From contig SYOX01000219.1 of the NCBI GenBank assembly GCA_005804885.1, positions 1 through 64,000 on the forward strand: 64,000 nt of DNA, written 5' to 3'. The notes under the pieces were generated by a model that worked only from the letters and a program-made list of their open reading frames with translations, was not told the DNA's origin and made no database searches. The position numbers were made by a program, and so were the translations under genes. Shown in pieces: positions 1 through 8,764 of the stretch. The stretch's first letter is position 1; the number at the start of each line of letters is the position of its first letter. Source of the DNA: Pseudomonadota bacterium. Its GTDB lineage: Bacteria > Myxococcota_A > Bradymonadia > Bradymonadales > GCA-2716585.

Positions 1-1
1 G

Positions 2-391
2 CTCAACTCCCAGCCTGGGGCTCCGCAGGCGGCCCAGAAGCTCGCCGAGGTCACGCGCGGCAAGCTGGAGTTGCCCTCCATCGTGACCCAGGACATCCCT
101 GAGATCGGCCTCAAGATGGCCGGCGCGGGCGGCAGCGTGGGCGACAAGAAGGACGACAAGCCGGTGGACAAGGTCATTGAGGGCGGGGGCGACAAGCCGG
201 TGGACAAGGGCGTGGAGGGAGAGGGGGACAAGGGCGCGGTGGCGGCCAGGAAGCCTGAGGAGATCCAGGCGAGCGAGCCCGCCGAGCCGAAGTCATCGGC
301 CGGCGGCTGCGCGACCGGCGGGGCCTTCGGGGGGGCCGCGTGGCCGATGGGGTTGCTCTTGCTGGGTTTGTGGGTGCGCCGCAGGACTTGA
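2..391 (+). CDS. C-terminal part of a secreted protein with MYXO-CTERM-like sorting tail (5' truncated)
   Basis: The frame is open from the first bases of the window, so the start lies upstream. The visible part has a low-complexity linker with DKPVDK repeats and many Gly, Asp and Lys, then a tail of the form Gly-Gly-Cys, a hydrophobic stretch (WPMGLLLLGLWV) and a terminal Arg cluster (RRRT). This Cys, membrane helix, Arg arrangement is that of MYXO-CTERM surface-sorting signals of myxobacteria, so the full protein is probably exported and anchored through the Cys. The TTG at position 71 is a possible but unlikely start, because coding character continues before it. No catalytic domain is visible, so function is unknown. 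Confidence 0.7.
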   Translation, partial: LNSQPGAPQAAQKLAEVTRGKLELPSIVTQDIPEIGLKMAGAGGSVGDKKDDKPVDKVIEGGGDKPVDKGVEGEGDKGAVAARKPEEIQASEPAEPKSSAGGCATGGAFGGAAWPMGLLLLGLWVRRRT

Positions 392-607
392 GGGTCGGCA
401 CGCAGGTTGCTCTTCGCCGTCGCGGCGCCCGCTCAAGGGGAGAGGGCGAAGGACGGGGGAGGGGCCGTGGCAGAGTCGAGGTGTGCGGCGGAGGTCGCGC
501 CAGCGGAGGGGGAGCGCCTTGACGCGGCGGGCGGGGGGCGGCCGGTCGAGCGCGGGGGTGTGAAGCGAGGTTCGCGCCGGTGGAGGGGCGAGGACGCAGG
601 CGGCTCG

Positions 608-1360
608 ATGGGCGCAGGCTGGCGGGGTGGGGTGGTCGCGGCGGCGCGGGCCGGTGCGGTGCTTGGGCTGGCGGCGGCGGCGTTGTTTGGCTTTGGCGCG
701 CTCTGTGTGCCCCTGGTGCCCTGGCGAGGGCTGCGGGTGAGGCTGAGCGGCCACCTTGGGCGGGCGCTGGGGCCAGCGAGCTTGAGGCTGCTTGGGGTTC
801 AAGTGGAGGGCGGCGAGGTGCCCATCACCGCCCCTGCGATCTATGTGTGCAACCACACCTCCCACCTTGACGTCTTCTTGTCTGCGGCGATGGCGCCGGT
901 GGGGACGAGCTTCGTGGCCCGTCGTGGGCTGCTGCTCTTCCCCTTCTTCGGGTTGCTCTACGCCTTGAGCGGGCACCTGTTGATCTCGCGGTCGAGGCCG
1001 GCGGTGGCGATCCGGGCGCTCCAGCGCAATGCGGCGCTGGTGCGGCGCGAGGGCTTGGGCGTGTGGATCCTGCCTGAGGGCACCCGCTCGGTCGACGGTC
1101 GCCTCAAGCCTGAGCTCAAGAAGGGCTTCGTCCACCTCGCCCTGGCGACGGGGCTGCCGGTGGTGCCCGTGCTCTTCGTGGGGGCTCACTGGCCCTGGCC
1201 GAAGGGTCGGTGGCTGTCGAGGCCGGGCCGCGTCGAGGTGGTCGTGTTGCCTGCGGTGGACACGGCCGGCTGGAGGGCGGAGACGGCGGCGGCCCATTGC
1301 GCGCAGGTGCACGGGCTGATGGCCGCGGCGCTGCCGCCGGATCAGCGCCCTCGTGGTTGA
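608..1360 (+). CDS. plsC: 1-acyl-sn-glycerol-3-phosphate acyltransferase family protein (PlsC-like)
   Basis: A 250-residue membrane protein likely to transfer an acyl chain to lysophosphatidic acid (or a related lyso-lipid) on the inner membrane in phospholipid synthesis. An N-terminal hydrophobic segment (about residues 8-35) is followed by the acyltransferase signature NHTSHLD (H-x4-D, catalytic His/Asp), block II with FVARRG, block III PEGTRS that binds the glycerol phosphate, and block IV near VPVLFVG. The frame is open further upstream from 407, but the upstream part is low-complexity Arg/Gly, so the ATG directly before the hydrophobic segment is preferred. The substrate may be another lyso-lipid (olsA, nlaB and lpxL-type relatives share the motifs); the family call is firm. 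Confidence 0.85.
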   Translation: MGAGWRGGVVAAARAGAVLGLAAAALFGFGALCVPLVPWRGLRVRLSGHLGRALGPASLRLLGVQVEGGEVPITAPAIYVCNHTSHLDVFLSAAMAPVGTSFVARRGLLLFPFFGLLYALSGHLLISRSRPAVAIRALQRNAALVRREGLGVWILPEGTRSVDGRLKPELKKGFVHLALATGLPVVPVLFVGAHWPWPKGRWLSRPGRVEVVVLPAVDTAGWRAETAAAHCAQVHGLMAAALPPDQRPRG

Positions 1361-1762
1361 GCGGAGCGAGGCGTCAGGCGGGCGACGTGAGGGCTTGGGC
1401 GGCGCGAGCGGCGTGGGGATCTGCCCGCGGTTGTGGGGTTGTCGTCAGGGCGGTGGTCGGGGCGGCGGTTGTCGGCGCGGCGCAGATCAAGAGAGAGGGT
1501 TGCTCCATCGGCGGGAGGACCTATATGCAATTCTGTGCAATTGTTCGCGGTTGTCTCATGCGATGGCTGGGGTATTCCGATCGGGGAGGTCATCCGGGTC
1601 GCCCTCGGCATCCTGGCGGCGTTGGCCGCCGTCCACCAGCGCGTCCTCTCAAGCCCGCTCCCGGTGATGATCTGCAAGGAGAGGAAATTTCTGGTGTTCT
1701 TGCCCCCGTAAGGGATCATCAAGGCGCATTGGCGTTGGATCGGGGGCAGACAGGAGAGCAGG
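1361..1762. other. Gap without a recognisable gene
   Basis: About 400 bases between the acyltransferase and the alpha/beta hydrolase. Short frames here are Arg/Gly-rich and show no conserved domain. Less GC-rich patches lie near 1510-1560 and 1685-1700 and may hold a promoter for the hydrolase gene, but no clear box could be assigned. A purine-rich AGGAG lies just before the next start codon. Confidence 0.4.
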
Positions 1763-2629
1763 ATGAAGCCCACAGAGCAGTTTCTGGCGCAGGCCGTGGA
1801 GTTCGTCGATGTGCCGGGCAGTCGGATTGCCTATCGCCGCTTCGGATCCGGGCCGCCCTTGATCTTCATCCACGGCTGGCCCTTCCACAGCTTCAATTAC
1901 CGCCTCGTCATCCCCGAGATGGCCCATCACTTCACCTGCTACGCGCTGGACCTGCCCGGCTGCGGATTGACCGAGTGGACCGACGCGACGGACTTCTCCT
2001 TCCTGCCCGGTCAGGTCGGGGCGCTGCATGAGTTCGTCACTGGCCTCGGCCTGACCCAGTACAGCGTCATCGCCCACGACACCGGCGCCACCATCGCCCG
2101 CTACCTCTCCGTCCGCGACCGGCGCCTGCGCCGCCTCGTCATGCTCAACACCGAGAGCCCCGGCCACCGCCCCCCCTGGATCCCCCTCTACCGCACGCTG
2201 ATGGCGCTGCCCTGGTCCGGCTTCGTCCTGAGCCAGCTCCTGCGCTCCAAGCTCTTTCTGCGCTCATCGGCCGGCTTCGGCGGCGCCTTCGCCGACATGA
2301 GCCACCTCGAAGGGGACTTCGAGCGGCACATCATCGCCCCCGCGCTCGCATCCCCCCGGCGCGTCGAGGGGCTCCGGCGCTACCTGCGGGGGCTGGACTG
2401 GAAGCTCGTCGACGAGCTGACCGAGATCCACGCGCGGATGGAGATCCCCGTGTTGATCATCTGGGGCGCCCAGGACCTCACCTTCCCCCTCTCGGCCGCC
2501 CGCGACATGGTCGCTCAGATCCCCGACTGTCGGGGCCTCCACGAGATCCAGGGCGCCCGCCTGCTGCCCCAGGAGGAGCGACCCCAGGAGGTCGCCCGGC
2601 TCTCCCTGGACTTCCTGCGCCACGGGTAG
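1763..2629 (+). CDS. Alpha/beta hydrolase resembling haloalkane dehalogenase/epoxide hydrolase type; catalytic His apparently lost
   Basis: A 288-residue alpha/beta hydrolase of cytoplasmic type (no signal peptide). The oxyanion region is IHGWPF, the nucleophile elbow is HDTGAT with Asp as nucleophile as in haloalkane dehalogenases and epoxide hydrolases, and a likely acid Asp sits in IIWGAQD. The C-terminal motif that normally reads GAGH followed by a few residues and PQEERP here reads GARLLPQEERP, so Leu occupies the position of the catalytic His. The nearest His is about eight residues upstream (LHEI). The protein may be a pseudo-enzyme, may trap a covalent intermediate, or may use another base. 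AGGAG lies before the ATG. The substrate cannot be predicted. Confidence 0.8.
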   Translation: MKPTEQFLAQAVEFVDVPGSRIAYRRFGSGPPLIFIHGWPFHSFNYRLVIPEMAHHFTCYALDLPGCGLTEWTDATDFSFLPGQVGALHEFVTGLGLTQYSVIAHDTGATIARYLSVRDRRLRRLVMLNTESPGHRPPWIPLYRTLMALPWSGFVLSQLLRSKLFLRSSAGFGGAFADMSHLEGDFERHIIAPALASPRRVEGLRRYLRGLDWKLVDELTEIHARMEIPVLIIWGAQDLTFPLSAARDMVAQIPDCRGLHEIQGARLLPQEERPQEVARLSLDFLRHG

Positions 2630-2688
2630 CGCCGGGTCGCGATCCTCGGCGCGGCGCAGGCAGGGTCATGGGCCTGCGGCGATCCGGG

Positions 2689-5600
2689 TCAGGGCTGGGG
2701 GATGATGTGGAGGCGGAAGGGCCCGGCGTCGACCTTGTTGTAGCCGCTGATCACGATGACGACGGGCTCGCCCTCCACGGCCTCGATGAGCAGGTTGGAG
2801 GTCACGATGGGGCCCTCGTCGTCGTCGCAGGTCAGCTCCCGCTCCCTGTCGCAGTCGGGCGGGTAGACCGAGATCGTCGTGTCAAAGTCAGAGCCCTTGG
2901 TCGACAGCACATAGCGCCCTGTCGCGGGGGCGGTCCACAGCAGCGCGCGGTCCCTGGACTCGCCGCCGTTGCCCAGCACGACGCAGTCGCCGGTGGTCCA
3001 GTCGTCGTCGTCCTGGCTCAGATCGCCGATGAGGACCGGCGCGCCGGTGCGGCGGCCCAGGTCGGCGTCCGCGCAGCCCTCGTGGGCGCAGATCGCGGCG
3101 CAGTCAGGGTCGTCGCAGTCGATGTCGCCGTCGCCGTCGTCGTCCTGGCCGTCGCCGCAGGCCGCTTCGAAGGCCAGCGGGCAGGCCTCGACGCCGACGC
3201 AGCCGGGGTCGTCGCAGTCGGTCAGGCCGTTGGCGTCGTCGTCGAGGCCGTCGTCGCAGATCGGCTCGTCGCAGGCCACCGAGGTCCGGCAGTCGGCGTC
3301 GTCGCAGTCGACGGCGCCGTCGCCGTCGCTGTCGAGGCTGTCGACGCAGTTGATCTCGACGCACTTGTCGCTGCGGGCGCACTGGCCGTCGTCGCAGTCG
3401 ATGTCGCCGTCGCCGTCGTCGTCCAGGTCGTCGTTGCAGCGCGTCTCGGCGCAGGGGAAGCGGCGAGCGCACTGAGGGTCGGCGCAGTCGGTCAGGCCGT
3501 CGCCGTCGTTGTCCGTGTCGTCGCCGCACTCCGTCTCGACGCAGGCCGGCGCCTCGACGCAGGCCGCGTCGGCGCAGTCGGTCAGGCCGTTCTCGTCGTT
3601 GTCCAGCGCGTCGTCGCAGATCCCCTCGACGCAGGGCGGGGTGGCGGCGCAGTTGGGGTCCTCGCAGTCGAAGAGGCCGTCGTCGTCGTCGTCGGCGCCG
3701 TCGCCGCACTGGGCCTCCAGGCGGGAGGCGATCTGGGGTGTGCCGCCCTGGCGGGCCGTGTCCCAGAAGCGCAGCGCCATCTCGCGCACCTGGGCCTGCC
3801 GATGGATGGTGAAGTGCCCCTCGACGGGGTGCAGGAAGGTCGCCAAGGTCAGCGGCGCGCCGTCGAGCGCCTCGACATTGCCCTGGACCGGCAGCGCGAC
3901 CGGCTCGATCTCCCAGATCCCGACCTCGTCGACCTCCCAGCCGGGCGGGTTGATGGGGGGCATGTCGGCGGCCATCGTCATGTGATCCATGCCGCGCGGG
4001 GTGGTGGTGTCGTCCACAAAGCCATTGGACACAAAGACATGGTTGCCGCCCGGGTTCTCCGGCCACCCTCGCCAGCGCCGCACGAAGTTGTGCGGATCGA
4101 CGGCCTCGGCGCCGAGCTGCATGAGCTGGACGACGGGGCTGAAGGCGTCGATCTCGCCGCGGATGCCGAAGATGCTCTTGACGACGAGCTGGAAGTCGAT
4201 GGGGGTCTTGCGGTGGAGCAAGGTCAGGGTCAGGTAGGCGCTCAGGCCGTTGAAGACGTAGGCGCTGAACTGATCCTCGACCGCGGCGACGATGGCGCCG
4301 CACAGGGCGCCCTGGGAGTGGCCGCCGTAGACGACTCGCCCGGTGTCCAGCGGCGGCAGGCCGTCGAGGCCGTCGATCTGCTCGCGCACGAGGCGCAGGA
4401 AGTAGGAGGTCTCGGCGGCCTGCTGTCGGAAGTTGCTGCGCCCGGCGGCGGGGTTGATGAAGTTGAAGGTGCTGATCTCGGGGCTGCCGCCGAAGCCGGC
4501 CCGGCCGCCGTGAAACTGAGGCATGAAGGACATGACGACGTAGCCGGCGTCCAGGGCGCTGTTGACCCACGTGCTGTAGAGCTGGAACCACGGGCTCCAG
4601 CCCGTGCCGTCGATGAAGACGAGCACGGGGCGCGGCCCCTCGAAGGGCTCGGTCAGAGTGCGGACGGCGACGGCGATCTCGACCTCCTCCCAGCGCTGGA
4701 CCACGGGCCTGCCCACCTCGTCGAAGACCAGCCCGCCGCCGGCCTGGGCGTAGGGCGAGTCGCCTTGCTGGAAGACGGGCATCTGGACGGCGCCGGTGTA
4801 GGTGGTCAGGCGCAGGTTCTTGCGGGTCCAGGGGTCCGAGCGCTCCCATCGGGTCAGGCCGCGCGTCTCGAGCGCCTCCGGGTCCATCACGAAGTCGCGC
4901 AGCCGCTGCATCTCCTCGACCGGGTCCTGCGGCGTGAAGACCGTCGCCATCGCCACGGCCTCCAGGGCCAGGTCCGTCTGCGGCAGACAGCGCCTCAAGG
5001 GCTCCAGAGAGGCCGCGAGGCGCCTCCCGAACTCCGACTCATCGGCGCCGTTGAGCACGGCGTCGAAGGCGGCCGGGCGAGGGGTGGAGCGGCCCTCGGG
5101 GGCGCCGAGATCTTGAGTAATGACGAGGGCATAGGGGGAGCCAGGGGTCAGGACGGTGCCGACGGTGTTCTTGATCTGGAGGACGTTGGGATCGGTGAAG
5201 AGATCGCCCTCGGCGCGGAAGGCGACGTCGATGGGGACGCGGCGGCCGCAGCCGCGCTCGCTCAGATCGATGAGCTGGATGGGGCTGGAGGGCAGGGCGG
5301 ACTCCAGGGTCGTCGGCAGGGAGGCCTCGGCGACGGGGTTGCGCAGCCCGACGTAGATCACCGGCATGGTGGCGAAGCCGTGAATCGAGCGCTCGATCTC
5401 GGTCAACACGGTGTCGACGACGCCCATTCGGCGCGGGAAGTCGCTCAGATCCGGCGTGCCGGCCTCCGTCAGCCGCCCGTCCGAGGGCCAGGGCACCCGG
5501 TAGAAGCTCTCCGACCCGGGATCAAAGCGCAGCCCGACGATGGACGGGTCGGGCTCGGGGTCGGGCTCCGGCTCGGGCTCCGGCGCTGGCCCGGGCGCCG

Positions 5601-5772
5601 GCTCCGGCTCGGCGGCGTCGGGGGTCGAGGCGTCCGGCTCGGCGGCGCCAGCGTCCGGGGCGGGCGTGGCCTCGGGGGTGGCGGGATCGCCGCAGGCCGA
5701 CAGCGCGAGGGCGGCGATCGCCGCGATCGCCGAGAGCGCGGCGCGGAGGCGCAGGGTGCGTGGGTCGAGCAT
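2689..5772 (-). CDS. Large secreted lipoprotein: esterase-like alpha/beta hydrolase with seven MopE-like Asp/Cys repeats and a PPC-like end
   Basis: The 1027-residue protein starts with a lipoprotein signal peptide ending LSAC (Cys27), followed by a Pro/Glu/Asp linker. The body contains an alpha/beta hydrolase fold with a nucleophile elbow GGHSQG (near residue 484) and FIDGTGW upstream, suggesting an esterase or lipase-like activity. From about residue 685 to 890 come seven repeats of the form C-x3-x-D-x-D-x-D-G-x-x-D-C-x-D-x-x-C, the pattern of MopE-type metal-binding motifs, which probably bind calcium or copper. The last 120 residues resemble a PPC (pre-peptidase C-terminal) beta domain. 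The start at 5772 is chosen because the signal peptide begins there; the frame is open to 5949 but that part overlaps repeat DNA. Substrate unknown. Confidence 0.8.
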   Translation of the reverse strand: MLDPRTLRLRAALSAIAAIAALALSACGDPATPEATPAPDAGAAEPDASTPDAAEPEPAPGPAPEPEPEPDPEPDPSIVGLRFDPGSESFYRVPWPSDGRLTEAGTPDLSDFPRRMGVVDTVLTEIERSIHGFATMPVIYVGLRNPVAEASLPTTLESALPSSPIQLIDLSERGCGRRVPIDVAFRAEGDLFTDPNVLQIKNTVGTVLTPGSPYALVITQDLGAPEGRSTPRPAAFDAVLNGADESEFGRRLAASLEPLRRCLPQTDLALEAVAMATVFTPQDPVEEMQRLRDFVMDPEALETRGLTRWERSDPWTRKNLRLTTYTGAVQMPVFQQGDSPYAQAGGGLVFDEVGRPVVQRWEEVEIAVAVRTLTEPFEGPRPVLVFIDGTGWSPWFQLYSTWVNSALDAGYVVMSFMPQFHGGRAGFGGSPEISTFNFINPAAGRSNFRQQAAETSYFLRLVREQIDGLDGLPPLDTGRVVYGGHSQGALCGAIVAAVEDQFSAYVFNGLSAYLTLTLLHRKTPIDFQLVVKSIFGIRGEIDAFSPVVQLMQLGAEAVDPHNFVRRWRGWPENPGGNHVFVSNGFVDDTTTPRGMDHMTMAADMPPINPPGWEVDEVGIWEIEPVALPVQGNVEALDGAPLTLATFLHPVEGHFTIHRQAQVREMALRFWDTARQGGTPQIASRLEAQCGDGADDDDDGLFDCEDPNCAATPPCVEGICDDALDNDENGLTDCADAACVEAPACVETECGDDTDNDGDGLTDCADPQCARRFPCAETRCNDDLDDDGDGDIDCDDGQCARSDKCVEINCVDSLDSDGDGAVDCDDADCRTSVACDEPICDDGLDDDANGLTDCDDPGCVGVEACPLAFEAACGDGQDDDGDGDIDCDDPDCAAICAHEGCADADLGRRTGAPVLIGDLSQDDDDWTTGDCVVLGNGGESRDRALLWTAPATGRYVLSTKGSDFDTTISVYPPDCDRERELTCDDDEGPIVTSNLLIEAVEGEPVVIVISGYNKVDAGPFRLHIIPQP

Positions 5773-5894
5773 GGGGGCTCCAAGGCAGGGTTTTGACCGC
5801 GTTCTGCTGGGGGGGGCGAGCGCGGCGTGGATCATCGTCAACGACCCGCCGGGTGAAGTCAAAGGTTGCGCTCGTCGCGCCGTCCCGCGCTCCT

Positions 5895-5957
5895 CGCCGA
5901 GCACCCCACGCTCGACGAGCACCCCACGCTCGACGAGCGCCCCACGCACGACGAACG
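5895..5957. repeat. Short tandem repeats flanking palindromic element copy 1
   Basis: Near-identical units of about 18 bp built on CCCCACGCTCGACGAG are repeated in tandem and lead directly into the terminal inverted repeat of the 5.96 kb element. Similar degenerate units flank the copy near 58.9 kb on both sides. They look like partial duplications of the element end. Confidence 0.7.
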
Positions 5958-6246
5958 CCCCACGCTCCTCGCACCGCCCCCCTGCGGGGGACGGGCTCGT
6001 CGGGTGGGGCTAGAATTTCAGGGTGGGCTGCGCCCTGTCGGTCGCAGGCCTGCGCACGGCCCAGGTCGACACCTGGGGACGTGAAAACCCCAATCTACAG
6101 GCCCACTTCGACGCGCTGATCCGGCCCTGCGATCCGCTCCCGGCCACCCGCCGGCCTGCGCCCAGCGGGCGCAGCCCCCCCGGGCATCCAAGCCCCACCC
6201 GACGAGCCCGTCCCCCCGTGTGGGGGGCGGTGCGAGGAGCGTGGGG
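5958..6246. repeat. Palindromic repeat element, copy 1 (289 bp, long imperfect terminal inverted repeats)
   Basis: Both ends carry CCCCACGCTCCTCGCACC facing inward, followed by GACGGGCTCGTCGGGTGGGG, so the termini are inverted repeats of roughly 90 bp with small differences. The core contains GTCGGTCGCAGGCCTGCG and GTGAAAACCCCAATC. Two more copies lie at 31588-31874 and 58897-59164. No transposase is encoded, so it is probably a non-autonomous (MITE-like) element or large REP-like sequence. Translation of the core is somewhat conserved between copies, but this follows from the DNA similarity and no start or stop pattern supports a gene. Confidence 0.8.
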
Positions 6247-6381
6247 CGATCGTGGAGCGCAGGGCGCTCGTTGGGTGGGCGCGAGGCGCTTGACTGTCCC
6301 GGGTCGGGGGGGCAGTCTCCGTGCGTTGGTTGGAGCAATGGGGCGGCTGGGCCGCTGTGGGCGCGGATGGGAGGTGTGCGG

Positions 6382-7587
6382 ATGGCTACGACACGACACA
6401 AGGTCGGGATCTTGACGGCGGGGGGGCTCGCGCCTTGCCTGTCCTCCTCGATAGGGGCGCTGCTGGAGCGTTATACGGAGGTGGACCCTTCGATAGAGAT
6501 CGTCTGCTATCGCGACGGCTACAAGGGGCTGCTGATCGGGGATTCGGTGGCGATCACGCCGGAGCTGCGGTCGCTGGCGGCGGCGCTCCATGAGCACGGC
6601 GGCAGCCCCATCGGCAACAGCCGGGTGAAGCTGACCAACGTGGAGGACTGCGTCAAGCGGGGCTTCGTCAAGGCGGGCGAGCAGCCCATGGCGGTGGCCG
6701 CGCGGCGGCTCACCGAGGACGGCGTCACGATCCTGCACACGATCGGCGGGGACGACACGAACACCATGGCGGCGGCGCTGGCCGCCTTTCTGGGCGAGCA
6801 GGGCCACAAGCTCACCGTCGTGGGCATGCCCAAGACGGTCGACAACGACGTCGTGCCCATCCGGCAGACCCTCGGGGCCGACACGGCGGCCGAGCAGGGC
6901 GCCGTCTTCTTCGAGAACGTCGTCAACGAGTTCTCCGCCAACCCTCGGATGCTGATCGTCCACGAGGTCATGGGGCGCAACTGCGGGTGGCTGACGGCGG
7001 CCACCGCCCGGCGCTACCGGGCGAGCCTGGAGGCGATGACCTTCTTCCCGGGCCTGAGCCTGAGCCGCCGCCACAAGGAGGTCCACGCCGTCTACATCCC
7101 CGAGCGGGCCATCGACCTCGACGCTGAGGCCGCGCGGCTCGGCGCGATTATGGACGAGCTCGACTGCGTCAACATATTCTTGAGCGAGGGCGCGGGGTTG
7201 GAGAGCATCGTGGCCCAGATGGAGGCCGCCGGCGAGCAGGTGCCGAGGGACGCCTTCGGGCACGTCAAGCTGGACAAGGTCAACCCCGGCCAGTGGTTCG
7301 GGGGTCAGTTCGCGGCGCGGATCGGCGCAGAAAAAGTCCTCGTGCAGAAGAGCGGCTACTTCGCCCGCTCGGCGGCCGCCAACGCCTTCGATCGCGCGCT
7401 GATCCGGGACTGCGCCCGCGTCGCCGTCGAGAGCGCGCTGTCCGGCGTCGAGGGGGTCGTCGGCCAGGACGAGGGCTTCGGCGGCGCGCTGCGCGCGATC
7501 GAGTTTGACCGGATCGCCGGCGGCAAGCACTTCGACCCCTCGGTCGGGTGGTTCGTCGAGCTGCTGGCCGAGATCGGGCAACCCTGA
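6382..7587 (+). CDS. pfp: Pyrophosphate--fructose-6-phosphate 1-phosphotransferase (PPi-PFK)
   Basis: A 401-residue cytoplasmic PfkA-superfamily enzyme that reversibly phosphorylates fructose 6-phosphate to fructose 1,6-bisphosphate in glycolysis. The phosphate-donor loop reads GGDDT, where the second Asp is typical of pyrophosphate-dependent enzymes (ATP-dependent ones have GGDGS). The catalytic loop is PKTVDND and the substrate motif is MGRNCGW, with a starting loop TAGGLAPC. The ATG at 6382 is chosen because GGGAGG lies about eight bases upstream and homology begins there; the longer frame runs into the repeat element. It stands alone between two repeat regions. Family assignment is firm; donor specificity is inferred from the two motifs. 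Confidence 0.92.
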   Translation: MATTRHKVGILTAGGLAPCLSSSIGALLERYTEVDPSIEIVCYRDGYKGLLIGDSVAITPELRSLAAALHEHGGSPIGNSRVKLTNVEDCVKRGFVKAGEQPMAVAARRLTEDGVTILHTIGGDDTNTMAAALAAFLGEQGHKLTVVGMPKTVDNDVVPIRQTLGADTAAEQGAVFFENVVNEFSANPRMLIVHEVMGRNCGWLTAATARRYRASLEAMTFFPGLSLSRRHKEVHAVYIPERAIDLDAEAARLGAIMDELDCVNIFLSEGAGLESIVAQMEAAGEQVPRDAFGHVKLDKVNPGQWFGGQFAARIGAEKVLVQKSGYFARSAAANAFDRALIRDCARVAVESALSGVEGVVGQDEGFGGALRAIEFDRIAGGKHFDPSVGWFVELLAEIGQP

Positions 7588-7686
7588 TCAGGGATCTGGA
7601 CGCGGCGACGGCGTCGGGTGTGTGCGTGGTGTCGGGGATTTGGGGTTGTGCGTCGTATCAGCCCGAGTCCATGGTCAGGCCCGCCC

Positions 7687-7900
7687 GCCCCAGGCTCGCG
7701 CCTGGGGCTACAGCTCGGTGACGCCCCTTTGGGGCTCTCGGCGGGGTGACAACCTGCGTGGGTCGTGTCCCAGACAACAACCGGCATCCTCAACACGGGC
7801 CTTGGAGATGAGGGACACACCCCACACCTGCTGGCTGCCCGTCGCCAGCCCCGAAGGGGCGTCCCTGCCCTGTAGCCCCTGGCGCGAGCCTGGGGGGCTC
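7687..7900. repeat. Second type of palindromic repeat element
   Basis: The left arm (CCCAGGCTCGCGCCTGGGGC, then CTACAG and GACGCCCCTTTGGGG) is matched by an imperfect inverted right arm containing GCCCCGAAGGGGCGTCCC and CTGTAGCCCCTGGCGCGAGC. The arms are about 85-90 bp and are separated by a short centre. Several smaller palindromes are nested inside. No protein is encoded. It resembles a MITE-like or large structured REP element and differs in sequence from the 5.96 kb element. Confidence 0.75.
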
Positions 7901-8075
7901 GGCGGAGGGACCGTGATCCCACCCATCGGAGTCGACCCGTCATGATCGACGTGCCCTCTCGCCCGATCCCCTCGGCGGAGGGACCCTGATCCCACCCATC
8001 GGAGCCGACCCGCCGCGATCGACGTGCTCGCCCGATCCCCTCGGCTCAGGGACCGCGATCTCGCCCATCGGAGAT
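7895..8075. repeat. Two and a half direct repeats of about 70 bp
   Basis: The block CTCGGCGGAGGGACC, then TGATCCCACCCATCGGAG, CGACCCG and GATCGACGTG, occurs twice in full and a third time in part, with a period of about 69-73 bp. A diverged relative is present near 33,590-33,645 (GAAGCCGACCCGTCACC, then ATCGACGTG). The last partial copy overlaps the 3' end of the gene on the minus strand. Function unknown. Confidence 0.65.
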
Positions 8076-8635
8076 CACGCTGGCTCTTCGGAGTCTCGCA
8101 TGGCCTCACGACCCTCCTCCTGCAACCCTTCGGCCTCGCTCGCGTCGTCTTGGTGAACCTCCAGACGAGGATCGCTGGCGTCGTCCGGCCCGATGGTCCC
8201 GCTGAGGAGGGCGGCGAGTCGGGCCCGTCGCCACCGCCGTTCTGCGTCTCGCAGCGCCGTGTTGCCGTAGGTGAGATCGTGGGCAGCGCTGTCGATGAGC
8301 CCCAGGGCTCGGGTGGGATCGCGCACCACCATCGAGGCCGCCTCGGTGATCTTCGCCAGCGCCAACCAGGCCCAGGGTCCGTCGTCGTCAGGCCACCCCG
8401 GCGGGCACTCGTTGGACAGGTCGGCGCAGCGGCGAAGGTTTGGGACTGCGTCGGCGGCCTCCTCACAGCGCTGGTCCGCGTCCGGAGAGTTCGCCTTGAC
8501 GGCCTCGACGGCCTTCCTGGCTTCGAGGCACTCGCCGGCCTTCATCTGGGCCAGGAGCCGCTCGACGCAGGCCACCGCGTGGCGCGTCGCGTCGTCGGGT
8601 GCCAGCTGCGAGAGATCATGGGTGTCGTCGCTCAT
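8075..8635 (-). CDS. Hypothetical protein, 186 aa
   Basis: I do not recognise this family. The protein is soluble and mostly helical, with two Cys in the first third (ACVERL and GECLEARK), an RRCADLSNECPPGW segment, and a helical core around WAWLALAKITEAAS and PTRALGLIDSAAHDLTYG, ending in an acidic tail. A clear GAGGAG lies six to seven bases before the ATG, and the codon pattern is that of a real gene. It follows the GH31 gene on the same strand with a gap of about 130 bp, so co-transcription is possible. No transmembrane segment or signal peptide. Confidence 0.65.
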   Translation of the reverse strand: MSDDTHDLSQLAPDDATRHAVACVERLLAQMKAGECLEARKAVEAVKANSPDADQRCEEAADAVPNLRRCADLSNECPPGWPDDDGPWAWLALAKITEAASMVVRDPTRALGLIDSAAHDLTYGNTALRDAERRWRRARLAALLSGTIGPDDASDPRLEVHQDDASEAEGLQEEGREAMRDSEEPA

Positions 8636-8764
8636 CTCGCCTCCTCGATGTCATCGGCTCCAGAGCGGGCTCGTTGACCCTTGCCCCGAGGGGTCACCTT
8701 CGGCGTTGCCTCCAGAGAGACAGGGGGTTGTTCTGCATCCTCGCCCGACGATCGCGCCAGCCCC

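Noticed and set aside
2668-5796. Open frame of more than 1000 codons on the plus strand
   Set aside because: It is antisense to the lipoprotein gene with signal peptide and hydrolase motifs; composition (Val/Asp/Gly/Arg-rich) is that of a high-GC shadow.
5958-6246. Possible small protein shared by the repeat elements
   Set aside because: The conserved translation follows from conserved DNA; no consistent start, stop or ribosome site, and the core is inverted in copy 3.
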